Part shown: one piece after another, positions 13,107 to 20,740 of the stretch
How the letters are laid out: every line of letters starts with the position of its first letter
Numbering within the stretch: position 1 is the stretch's first letter
Origin: QYOJ01 sp043810345
GTDB taxonomy: Bacteria > Bacteroidota > Bacteroidia > Bacteroidales > FEN-979
Direction of reading: 5' to 3'
Length of the DNA: 21,595 nt
Assembly (NCBI GenBank): GCA_043810345.1
Contig: JBDROF010000029.1
Coordinates: 1 to 21,595, forward strand
Made by a program: the position numbers and the translations under genes
The notes under the pieces: model-generated
The model's database searches: none
What the model was told of the DNA's origin: nothing
What the model saw: the letters and a program-made list of their open reading frames with translations, nothing else

Positions 13107-16025
13107 ATGATGAGCTCTAAAAAACTTTTCCTGCTCGATGCCATGGCCCTTATTTACCGGGCCTACTATGCGTTGAACAAAAATCCACGGATCAACTCAA
13201 AGGGGGTCAATACCTCGGCTGTGCTCGGATTCGCCAATTCCTTGTTTGATGTGATTAAAAACGAAGAGCCTACGCATATCGGCGTGGCCTTTGATACCAT
13301 GGCACCCACCATCAGGCATGAAGAATTTGACCTCTACAAAGCCCACCGGGAGGAGACTCCGGAAGATATTGTTGCCTCCATACCCCTGATCCAACGGCTG
13401 ATCACCGGTTTCAACATCCCCATCCTGGCAGTAGACGGATACGAAGCCGATGATGTGATTGGTACTCTGGCCAAACGGGCTGAGCAACAAGCTTTCACCA
13501 CCTACATGATGACCTCCGACAAGGACTTCGGTCAGCTTGTCACTGATCATATCCTGATGTACAAACCGGCAAAATTCGGGAATCGGCCGGAAATTCTTGG
13601 AGTCAATGAGATTTGTGAGAAGTTTGGGATCAAACGGCCGGAACAGGTCAAAGACATCCTTGGGTTGTGGGGTGATGCCTCCGACAACATCCCCGGGATC
13701 CCCGGTTTTGGTGAGGTGACTGCCAGGAAGTTGATCGCCTCCTTTGGCTCCATTGAAAACCTGATAAGTCAGGCCAACTCCATTCCCAATGAGAGATGGA
13801 AAGAGAAGGTAATTGAATTCGGTCACCAGGCCCTTATGTCGAAGGCACTGGCGACCATTATCCTGGATGTTCCCATTGCGTTTGATGAGGAGGCCCTGAA
13901 GATGCAACCACCTGATACCGAAGCGCTGAAAGAGTTGTTCGGCGAGCTGGAGTTCCGGACTTTTGCGCAACGGTATTTTACGTGGTTATCTACTCAGTCT
14001 TCAGTTGGCAGTGGGCAGTTGGCAGTTGGCAGCCCCCAGTTCACCACATCACCACTGCACCATGGCACCACTGCACCACTGCACCCTGGCACCACTGCAC
14101 CACTGCACCCTGGCACCACTGCACCACTGCACCCTGGCACCACTGCACCACTGCACCATGGCACCACGGAACCAGCCTCCGTCCTTTTCTCCGACCAGGA
14201 TTTTACCCCGTTCGCTACCATTGAGACTACACCGCATGATTACCGGTTGGCAGATACTCCGGAAACCCGGCAGGAACTGCTCTCTTTGTTGAAAAAACAA
14301 CCCTCTTTCTGTTTTGATACTGAAACCACCGGCCTGGATCCCAACGATTCAGAACTTGTCGGGATCTCGTTTTGCTGGCAATCCCATGCCGCCTGGTACC
14401 TCCCCCTGCCCGATAACTACCACGAAGTCCAGAAGCTTCTTTCCGGCTTCAAACCGATGTTCGAGGATCCTTCCATTGGAAAGACCGGTCAGAATCTGAA
14501 GTTCGATATCGCTATTCTGAAGTGGTATGATGTAACGGTCAAGGGTCCCCTTTTTGATACCATGCTGGCTCACTACCTGCTGCAACCCGACATGCGTCAC
14601 AACATGAATTTTCTTGCGGAGAGCTACCTGAACTACACACCTGTTCCCATCGAGTCACTCATCGGGAGGAGGGGCAGCAACCAGTTAAGCATGCGCATGG
14701 TAGATACCGGTACCATCAAGGATTATGCCGCCGAAGATGCAGATATCACCTGGCAGCTGCAGAAAGTGTTCGAACCTTTGCTCAACGAGACCGGTACCCG
14801 GAAGCTGTTTGATGAGATCGAGATCCCCCTGATCCCGGTGCTGGCTTCCATGGAGGCTGAGGGGGTAAGGATAGACAGTAATGCGTTGGAGAGCTATTCG
14901 GCTGAACTGGCTGAGGAGATCCGGACCGTGGAGCAGGAAATCTATGTTGATGCCGGGATCGGATTCAACATCTCCTCCCCGAAACAACTGGGCGAAGTGC
15001 TGTTCGACCGCCTGGTGATCATGGATAAACCAAAAAAAACCCGGACCAACCAGTACGCTACCAGCGAAGATGTGCTCTCCAGACTGGTCAACAAACATCC
15101 CATCATCTCTAAGATCCTCGATTACCGCTCCCTGACGAAACTGAAGTCCACCTATGTGGATGTCCTACCAACCCAGGTCAATCCCCGCGACGGCCGGATT
15201 CACACCTCTTATAACCAGGCAGTCGCTGCCACGGGCCGGCTCAGCTCCAACAATCCCAACCTCCAGAACATCCCCATCCGCACGGAACGGGGCCGGGAGA
15301 TCCGGAAAGCATTTGTTCCCCGGAACGACAATTATATCCTTCTTTCGGCCGACTACTCCCAGATCGAACTGCGGATCATCGCCCACCTCAGCCAGGATCG
15401 TTCCATGATGGAAGACTTCCGAGAGGGGAAAGACATCCATGCTGCGACGGCTGCGAAAATATACAGGGTACCGATCGGCCAGGTGAACAAAGAAATGCGG
15501 CGGAAAGCCAAAGCGGTGAATTTCGGGATTGCATACGGGATGTCGGCTTTCGGACTGGCCGAACGGATGAACATCCCCCGCCAGGAGGGGGCCGACATCA
15601 TCCACCAATACTTTGCCGAATATCCCGGCATCCGGATGTACATGGACGAAACGATTGAGTTTGCCAAGAAACACGGGTACGTAGAGACCATGATGCACCG
15701 GCGGCGTTACCTGCGCGACATCAACTCGGGGAATGCCAATGTCCGTGGCTTTGCGGAACGGAATGCCATCAATGCCCCCATCCAGGGGACAGCTGCCGAT
15801 ATGATCAAGATAGCCATGATCAATATTTTCCTGGAGCTCAACCAACTGAAACTTAAATCGAAGATGATTCTCCAGGTGCATGACGAACTGGTGTTTGACA
15901 CCCTGCTTGATGAGGTGGAGATTGTGAAGCACATTATCCTCGACAAGATGCCCGCCGCCATCCCGCTGGATGTTCCTGTAGTCATCGACATGAGCACCGG
16001 AAAAAACTGGTTGGAAGCACATTAG
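13107..16025 (+). CDS. polA: DNA polymerase I with repeat-expanded interdomain linker
   Basis: Repair and Okazaki-fragment polymerase. The 972 residues contain, in order: the 5'-3' nuclease (about 1-290, beginning KKLFLLDAMALIYRAYY, with DGYEADDVIGTLA and GDASDNIPGIPGFGEVTA); a repetitive linker (about 295-355); a 3'-5' exonuclease that looks active (D404 and E406 in FDTETTGLD, then NLKFD and YAAEDAD); and the polymerase with motif A DYSQIELR (D749), motif B RRKAKAVNFGIAYG and motif C QVHDEL (D926). The linker has four 8-residue repeats of the type APLHPGTT, rich in Pro, Thr and His. It is about 60 residues longer than needed and of different composition, yet the frame is intact. Either ATG at 13107 or 13110 could be used. 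Confidence 0.97.
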   Translation: MMSSKKLFLLDAMALIYRAYYALNKNPRINSKGVNTSAVLGFANSLFDVIKNEEPTHIGVAFDTMAPTIRHEEFDLYKAHREETPEDIVASIPLIQRLITGFNIPILAVDGYEADDVIGTLAKRAEQQAFTTYMMTSDKDFGQLVTDHILMYKPAKFGNRPEILGVNEICEKFGIKRPEQVKDILGLWGDASDNIPGIPGFGEVTARKLIASFGSIENLISQANSIPNERWKEKVIEFGHQALMSKALATIILDVPIAFDEEALKMQPPDTEALKELFGELEFRTFAQRYFTWLSTQSSVGSGQLAVGSPQFTTSPLHHGTTAPLHPGTTAPLHPGTTAPLHPGTTAPLHHGTTEPASVLFSDQDFTPFATIETTPHDYRLADTPETRQELLSLLKKQPSFCFDTETTGLDPNDSELVGISFCWQSHAAWYLPLPDNYHEVQKLLSGFKPMFEDPSIGKTGQNLKFDIAILKWYDVTVKGPLFDTMLAHYLLQPDMRHNMNFLAESYLNYTPVPIESLIGRRGSNQLSMRMVDTGTIKDYAAEDADITWQLQKVFEPLLNETGTRKLFDEIEIPLIPVLASMEAEGVRIDSNALESYSAELAEEIRTVEQEIYVDAGIGFNISSPKQLGEVLFDRLVIMDKPKKTRTNQYATSEDVLSRLVNKHPIISKILDYRSLTKLKSTYVDVLPTQVNPRDGRIHTSYNQAVAATGRLSSNNPNLQNIPIRTERGREIRKAFVPRNDNYILLSADYSQIELRIIAHLSQDRSMMEDFREGKDIHAATAAKIYRVPIGQVNKEMRRKAKAVNFGIAYGMSAFGLAERMNIPRQEGADIIHQYFAEYPGIRMYMDETIEFAKKHGYVETMMHRRRYLRDINSGNANVRGFAERNAINAPIQGTAADMIKIAMINIFLELNQLKLKSKMILQVHDELVFDTLLDEVEIVKHIILDKMPAAIPLDVPVVIDMSTGKNWLEAH
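14002..14032 (+). repeat. Heptamer repeat in the polA linker
   Basis: Four consecutive units of CAGTTGG, one being CAGTGGG, plus a partial CAG, spanning 14002-14032. It encodes the SVGSGQLAVGS part of the linker and ends 18 bp before the octamer array. A 7-bp unit is again not a multiple of three. Confidence 0.85.
14051..14162 (+). repeat. Octamer repeat array in the polA linker
   Basis: Fourteen consecutive 8-bp units fill 112 bp exactly. Nine are ACCACTGC, three are ACCCTGGC and two are ACCATGGC. They are arranged as a higher-order 24-bp period (two ACCACTGC then one GGC-ending unit), which keeps the reading frame and yields the 8-residue repeat APLHPGTT. Degenerate units lie on both sides (14043-14050 and 14163-14170). 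The array sits exactly between the 5'-3' nuclease and the 3'-5' exonuclease of polA, where extra length is tolerated. Confidence 0.95.
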
Positions 16026-16026
16026 T

Positions 16027-16073
16027 CAATTACGAACCGGAGCGAAGCGGAGTTCGGCGGAGCCAATTACGAA
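16027..16073 (+). repeat. Direct repeat and GC-rich short repeats between polA and the restriction cassette
   Basis: CAATTACGAA occurs at 16027-16036 and again at 16064-16073. Between the copies is a run of GGAG/GCGGAG-like words, including CGGAGCGAAGCGGAG. The region follows the polA stop by one base and ends 14 nt before the restriction enzyme ATG. It marks the left boundary of the accessory cassette. TATTTATG at 16075-16082 is one mismatch from a -7 box. Confidence 0.65.
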
Positions 16074-16087
16074 TTATTTATGACCGG

Positions 16088-18949
16088 ATGATACAAGTAA
16101 CAAAAGAACATGCGTATGAAAAAATAAAACAACTCATTGAGCGGTTCAGCGAATACGTTAAAGAATACAAGCGCAACGGATACAATGAACATCAGACTCG
16201 TGTGGATTACATCAATCCATTTTTCAAGGTGTTGGGTTGGGATATGGATAATGAACAGGGTTTTGCAGAAGCATACCGGGAGGTAATACATGAAGACAAA
16301 ATAAAAGTCGGCGGAGCCACCAAAGCGCCGGACTATGGTTTTACCCTGTTCGGACAGCGAAAATTCTTTGTCGACGCGAAAAAGCCATCTGTAAATATCA
16401 AAGACGACCTTGCCCCTGCATATCAGGTCAGGCGATACGGTTGGAGTGCACATGTTCCTGTTTCAATCGTTACCGACTTTGAAGAATTTTCAATCTACGA
16501 CTGCACCAAAAGGCCAAAACCAACCGACAAGGTATCCGTTTCACGAATCAAGTACCTCACCTACGACCAGTACCTTGACGAATTTGATTTCCTCTGGGAC
16601 GTTTTCGCTAAAGAGAACCTTCCCAAAGGCCGTTTTGACAAGTACGTACAGAGCGACACCGCCAAAAAGGGAACAGCGACTGTTGATGACGAATTCCTGA
16701 AATCCATTGAGGAATGGCGAAAATATCTGGCCACCACCATTGCGCTCCGTAACAAAACACTCCATGAAGATGAAATAAACTATGCCGTACAAAAGACCAT
16801 TGACCGCATCATCTTCCTGCGTATGTGTGAAGACAGGGGCGTTGAATCCTACGGAGAATTAAAGAAGGCAGCCGAAACCGGAAACATTTACGAAAACCTG
16901 CTCCGGCTTTACCGCACAGCAAACGAAAAGTACAACTCCGGCTTATTTGACTTCAACGAAGACAACATCACACCCTACCTTACCATTGACGACAAAGCTT
17001 TGAAAACCATCATCAGGGAGCTTTACTATCCACACTGTGAATATGAGTTTTCCGTCATGCCGGCCGATATTCTCGGAAGCGTTTATGAGCGTTTTCTCGG
17101 GAAGACCATCCGGCTGACCAAAGGTCATAGTGCGAAAATTGAGGAAAAGCCGGAAGTGCGGAAAGCGGGAGGCGTATACTATACACCCAAATATGTGGTG
17201 GACTATATCATTCAAAATACAGTAGGGAAACTTGTTGAAGGAAAAACCCCAAAACAGGTTGAAAAGATTAAAATTTGCGATCCTGCCTGCGGTTCCGGTT
17301 CATTTCTCATTGGCGCCTATCAGCATCTACTCGACTGGCACCTGAAATACTATACAGTTAATCCACCGGGCAGAAAAAAAGAGAGTCCGTTGACGCCGGA
17401 CGGCAACCTGACCACAGCCGGGAAAAAGCGAATCCTGCTCAACAATATCTTTGGCGTTGACATCGACGCCCAAGCGGTCGAGGTCACCAGGCTAAACCTG
17501 TCTCTCAAAGCCCTTGAAGGAGAAACACAGGCATCCATCACCCAGCAGGTGCGGTTATTCCACGAACGGGTTTTGCCCAACCTGAACCACAACATCAAAT
17601 GCGGAAATTCTTTGATTGGCCCCGACTTTTACGATGACCAACTCGACCTGTTCCCGGAACAGATGAAAAAGATTAACGCTTTTAACTGGGAGCAGGGATT
17701 CCCGGAGATTTTCAAACAGGGTGGATTTGATGCTGTTATCGGGAATCCTCCTTGGGTTGACATCAAAGGGCTAGATCCAGTTAAAGTCGATTATTACTTC
17801 CACAGGTATGAAACCGCTTCTAACCGGATAAATCTATATTCCCTATTTGTTGAACGCTCTTTGCAAATCTTGAAAGACAAAGGAAGTTTCGGTTTTATCA
17901 TTCCCAATTCAATCCTGTACCAAAGTTCTTACGAGAAAATTCGTCAAATAATCCTGAAAGATTTTTATATACCCACCCTTGTGCGTATGCCAGATAACAC
18001 ATTTACAGGAGTTAAAGCCGAATCACTCGTTTTGACCATTGAAAAAAAGAAATGCACGAACGAAAAAACTACTTGTATCATATATGACCGAAAAGACACT
18101 ATTTTAGCTATTTCAAAGGAAAATGCTACGGATTACAGAGAAGTTAACCAAAACGAATGGAGAGAAAATACCTATTCAGCGTTTGATATTTTTACAAATG
18201 AAAAAGTGCCAGAACTGCTGAAAAAAATAGAGAAAGACAAAATCACTCTTGACACAATTTGCGATTTCACTTTAGGCATAACACCTTATGACAAGTACAA
18301 AGGCCATTCACAAGAACAGATAGACAACAAGGTCTTTCACTCAGACCACAAGAAAGACAAAACATTCAAAGAACTTTTAGCGGGAGCAGATGTTACTCGG
18401 TACTTTGTCAATTGGAGCGGTGCTCAGTACCTGAGTTACGGTAATTGGCTTGGTGCTCCAAGAGAACAGCGTTTTTTTACACGTCCAAGAATCCTTGTTA
18501 GGCAAATTGTTAGTGGAAAGCCCTTGCGAATTTATGCTGGATACACTGACAAGGAACTTTACAACACACAGTCTATTTTCAACATCATTTTAAAGGATAA
18601 TGCAAATTACGATTTAAAATTTCTGCTTGCAATTTTAAACTCAACTCTGATGAATTTCTATCATTCAAACAAATACCTTGACTTGTCAAAAAACCTCTTT
18701 CAAAAAATCCTGATACAGAATTGCAAGAAATTCCCAATCCCAGGTCAAGACGGCAAAATAAATGAAATCATCCAACTCGTTAATAATCTCCTTAGCCTGA
18801 ATGACCAATTGAAAGCTACAAAACTCGACACCCAACGCCAGCAAATACAGCGTGCGATTGACCATACTGAAAGAAAAATAGATGAGTTGGTGTATGAGCT
18901 TTATGGATTGAATGAGGGAAAAATAAAAATTGTGGAAAAGGCAAAGTAA
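16088..18949 (+). CDS. Type IIG restriction-modification enzyme (Eco57I-like, nuclease plus N6-adenine methylase)
   Basis: Single-chain enzyme that both methylates adenine in its target and cuts unmodified DNA, defending against phage and plasmids. In 953 residues: an N-terminal nuclease domain with a PD-(D/E)xK pattern (P81-D82, then VDAKK with D96 and K98) in a type I R-subunit-like setting (HQTRVDYINPFFKVLGWD); a helical connector; a methylase with GGVYYTPKYVVDYI, SAM motif DPACGSGSFLIGA (D398 onward) and catalytic NPPW (553-556); then a target-recognition domain and a C-terminal helical segment (KATKLDTQRQQIQRAIDHTE). GC content drops sharply after about 17800, at the start of the target-recognition part. 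The gene heads a tight three-gene cluster with 9 nt to the next gene. Specificity cannot be predicted. All catalytic motifs are intact. Confidence 0.93.
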   Translation: MIQVTKEHAYEKIKQLIERFSEYVKEYKRNGYNEHQTRVDYINPFFKVLGWDMDNEQGFAEAYREVIHEDKIKVGGATKAPDYGFTLFGQRKFFVDAKKPSVNIKDDLAPAYQVRRYGWSAHVPVSIVTDFEEFSIYDCTKRPKPTDKVSVSRIKYLTYDQYLDEFDFLWDVFAKENLPKGRFDKYVQSDTAKKGTATVDDEFLKSIEEWRKYLATTIALRNKTLHEDEINYAVQKTIDRIIFLRMCEDRGVESYGELKKAAETGNIYENLLRLYRTANEKYNSGLFDFNEDNITPYLTIDDKALKTIIRELYYPHCEYEFSVMPADILGSVYERFLGKTIRLTKGHSAKIEEKPEVRKAGGVYYTPKYVVDYIIQNTVGKLVEGKTPKQVEKIKICDPACGSGSFLIGAYQHLLDWHLKYYTVNPPGRKKESPLTPDGNLTTAGKKRILLNNIFGVDIDAQAVEVTRLNLSLKALEGETQASITQQVRLFHERVLPNLNHNIKCGNSLIGPDFYDDQLDLFPEQMKKINAFNWEQGFPEIFKQGGFDAVIGNPPWVDIKGLDPVKVDYYFHRYETASNRINLYSLFVERSLQILKDKGSFGFIIPNSILYQSSYEKIRQIILKDFYIPTLVRMPDNTFTGVKAESLVLTIEKKKCTNEKTTCIIYDRKDTILAISKENATDYREVNQNEWRENTYSAFDIFTNEKVPELLKKIEKDKITLDTICDFTLGITPYDKYKGHSQEQIDNKVFHSDHKKDKTFKELLAGADVTRYFVNWSGAQYLSYGNWLGAPREQRFFTRPRILVRQIVSGKPLRIYAGYTDKELYNTQSIFNIILKDNANYDLKFLLAILNSTLMNFYHSNKYLDLSKNLFQKILIQNCKKFPIPGQDGKINEIIQLVNNLLSLNDQLKATKLDTQRQQIQRAIDHTERKIDELVYELYGLNEGKIKIVEKAK

Positions 18950-18958
18950 CTTTGTGTC

Positions 18959-19867
18959 ATGTTTTACAGAAGAAAAGTCATATTGGCTTTATTGCAGATT
19001 TTTGACGGAGAACTGGATAAAATCCGTTTCCAGAAGTTGCTTTTCCTGTTTGCCCAAAGACAGGCAAAGGCCGTTTATGACTTTATTCCCTACAAATTTG
19101 GCTGTTATTCGTATTCTGCCAATGCCGATATGAATGTATTAGCTTCAAGAGGTATGTTATATGAAACCCCAACGTGTTTTAAGCTTGTAATGAGCAATAC
19201 CGTATCAAAGGCCAATAAAACCGATTACCTAAAACAACTCAAACCGGTTGACAGGAAGATTTTACTGGAAATAAAATCTGCTTGTGGCAATATGAGCGCC
19301 ACTGCCTTGATGAAACACACGTATGTAAATTTTCCTTTTTATGCCATTAAAAGCGAGGCGGTTGAAAAAATTTTGAGCCGCAAAGAGCTTGAAAACATCA
19401 ATATTATAAAACCGAAAAGCAATGAGCCTGTTTTATTCACGATCGGGTATGAAGGGATAACGCTGGAAGAATACCTGGTCAGGCTGATTAAACATGACGT
19501 TAAGGTACTGGTTGATGTGCGTAACAATCCGGTTAGCATGAAATTCGGATTCAGCAAAAACCATCTGAAAAGATACTGCGAAAGCCTAGGAATAAACTAT
19601 GTACATATTCCGGAAGTTGGCATACAATCGGACCAAAGACAGGAATTGAACACACAGGCAGATTATGATAAATTGTTCATCCTTTATTGTAGAAACAACC
19701 TGAAAAAGACAAAGATCGAGCAAAAAAAAATCCTGAATTTACTGATTGTATACGAGCGGATTGCACTGGCCTGTTTTGAGGCCGATATTTCTAAATGTCA
19801 CCGTAAACACTTGGCTGAAGCCATTAAAGAACTGCCTGGCGATACTTTTAAAGTAAAACACATCTGA
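18959..19867 (+). CDS. Two-domain DUF488 protein with SocA/Panacea-like N-terminus
   Basis: The C-terminal half (about 158-302) is a DUF488 domain: FTIGYEGITLEEYL, VLVDVRNNPVSMKFGFSK at about 183-200, YVHIPEVGI and CHRKHLAEAI at 280-289. The function of DUF488 is not established; the conserved DVR, Cys and His-Arg residues suggest an active or nucleotide-binding site. The N-terminal half (about 1-75: FQKLLFLFAQ, YDFIPYKFGCYSYSANADMN) resembles the helical domain seen in SocA/DUF4065 (Panacea) antitoxin-like proteins; this is a weaker match. The start ATG lies 9 nt after the restriction enzyme stop. TAACTTTG at 18947-18954 matches a -7 box but overlaps that stop codon. The AT-rich composition matches its neighbours, suggesting joint transfer. 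Confidence 0.8.
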   Translation: MFYRRKVILALLQIFDGELDKIRFQKLLFLFAQRQAKAVYDFIPYKFGCYSYSANADMNVLASRGMLYETPTCFKLVMSNTVSKANKTDYLKQLKPVDRKILLEIKSACGNMSATALMKHTYVNFPFYAIKSEAVEKILSRKELENINIIKPKSNEPVLFTIGYEGITLEEYLVRLIKHDVKVLVDVRNNPVSMKFGFSKNHLKRYCESLGINYVHIPEVGIQSDQRQELNTQADYDKLFILYCRNNLKKTKIEQKKILNLLIVYERIALACFEADISKCHRKHLAEAIKELPGDTFKVKHI

Positions 19868-19869
19868 TA

Positions 19870-20682
19870 ATGGCTGCAACAAAGGTATTAATCGCCGTAA
19901 AGACTTACCCTACACTTTCAGCCAAATATGACGAACTGGTTTGTACAGCAGGTTTCCGTGAAGACGGTACATGGATAAGGATTTATCCTATTCCGTTTAG
20001 AAAAAAATCATATAACGAGCAATATAAAAAATACGACTGGATTGAAGTTGAGCTGGTGAAAAATGATAGCGATTTCAGACCGGAAAGTTACCGGCCTAAA
20101 ACAATAGACAGCGAAATAAAAGTAGTCGGACATATTGACACGTCAGCAAACTGGCATGAACGAAAGAAAATATGCCTGGGGAAAATTTACTGCAATCTTT
20201 CAGAACTTATAGCAGAAGCGAAGGATAAGAACATTTGCACGTCATTAGCGGTCTTCAAACCCACAGAAATTATTGACTTTACAGCCGACTCCGTAGAACG
20301 GGAATGGGATAAAAACAGACTGGCAAAACTCAACCAACTTAATCTTTTTGAAACCAATAGCAAAGGGAAATTTGAAGTGGTTCAGAAATTACCCTTTAAA
20401 TTCAGATTCATTTTCAAAGACAACCAGGAAAAAGACAGTCATATGATGATTGAAGATTGGGAAACGGGACAATTGTACTGGAATTGCCTTGCCCGACATG
20501 AAGGAAATGAGCAAAAAGCAATTGAAGATGTAAGGAAAAAATATTTTGATGACTTTGCTAAAACAAAAGATCTTCATTTTTTCCTCGGAACAACTCAGTT
20601 GCATCATTATGTTTCAGTAAATCCTTTCATAATTATCGGAACTTTTTATCCAGGGATCGAAAGACAAACAAGTTTATTCTAA
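19870..20682 (+). CDS. Unrecognised cassette protein with QLNLF clamp-like motif
   Basis: I do not recognise this 270-residue family. It has no signal peptide or membrane segment and reads as a soluble, mainly beta protein. The N-terminal part is probably the conserved core: VLIAVKTYPTLSAKYDELVC, then GTWIRIYPIPFR (about 33-44) and YDWIEVEL. A charged linker contains QLNLF at 156-160, identical to the beta-clamp-binding pentapeptide of UmuC, and the protein ends in QTSLF (266-270), a second partial match to QLxLF. It starts 2 nt after the DUF488 stop, so translation is probably coupled. A DNA-related or defence role is suggested by context only. The C-terminus ends next to the short repeats before the ROK gene. 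Confidence 0.8.
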   Translation: MAATKVLIAVKTYPTLSAKYDELVCTAGFREDGTWIRIYPIPFRKKSYNEQYKKYDWIEVELVKNDSDFRPESYRPKTIDSEIKVVGHIDTSANWHERKKICLGKIYCNLSELIAEAKDKNICTSLAVFKPTEIIDFTADSVEREWDKNRLAKLNQLNLFETNSKGKFEVVQKLPFKFRFIFKDNQEKDSHMMIEDWETGQLYWNCLARHEGNEQKAIEDVRKKYFDDFAKTKDLHFFLGTTQLHHYVSVNPFIIIGTFYPGIERQTSLF

Positions 20683-20695
20683 GTAAAGACCGAGA

Positions 20696-20732
20696 ATTTC
20701 GCTATTTCGCCATTTCACCATTTCATTTCGCT
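20696..20732 (+). repeat. Octamer repeat at the right edge of the restriction cassette
   Basis: ATTTCGCT, ATTTCGCC and ATTTCACC follow one another at 20696-20719, then a 5-base partial unit and another ATTTCGCT to 20732. This fills most of the 58-nt gap between the unknown cassette gene and the ROK gene, ending 8 nt before the ROK start codon. Confidence 0.75.
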
Positions 20733-20740
20733 ATATTATT

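Noticed and set aside
14051..14162. CRISPR array
   Set aside because: The array consists of 8-bp head-to-tail units with no unique spacers and is read through in frame as part of polA.
15165..16022. 285-codon open frame on the minus strand within polA
   Set aside because: It is antisense to the polymerase domain with all motifs intact in the plus frame; no recognisable domain.
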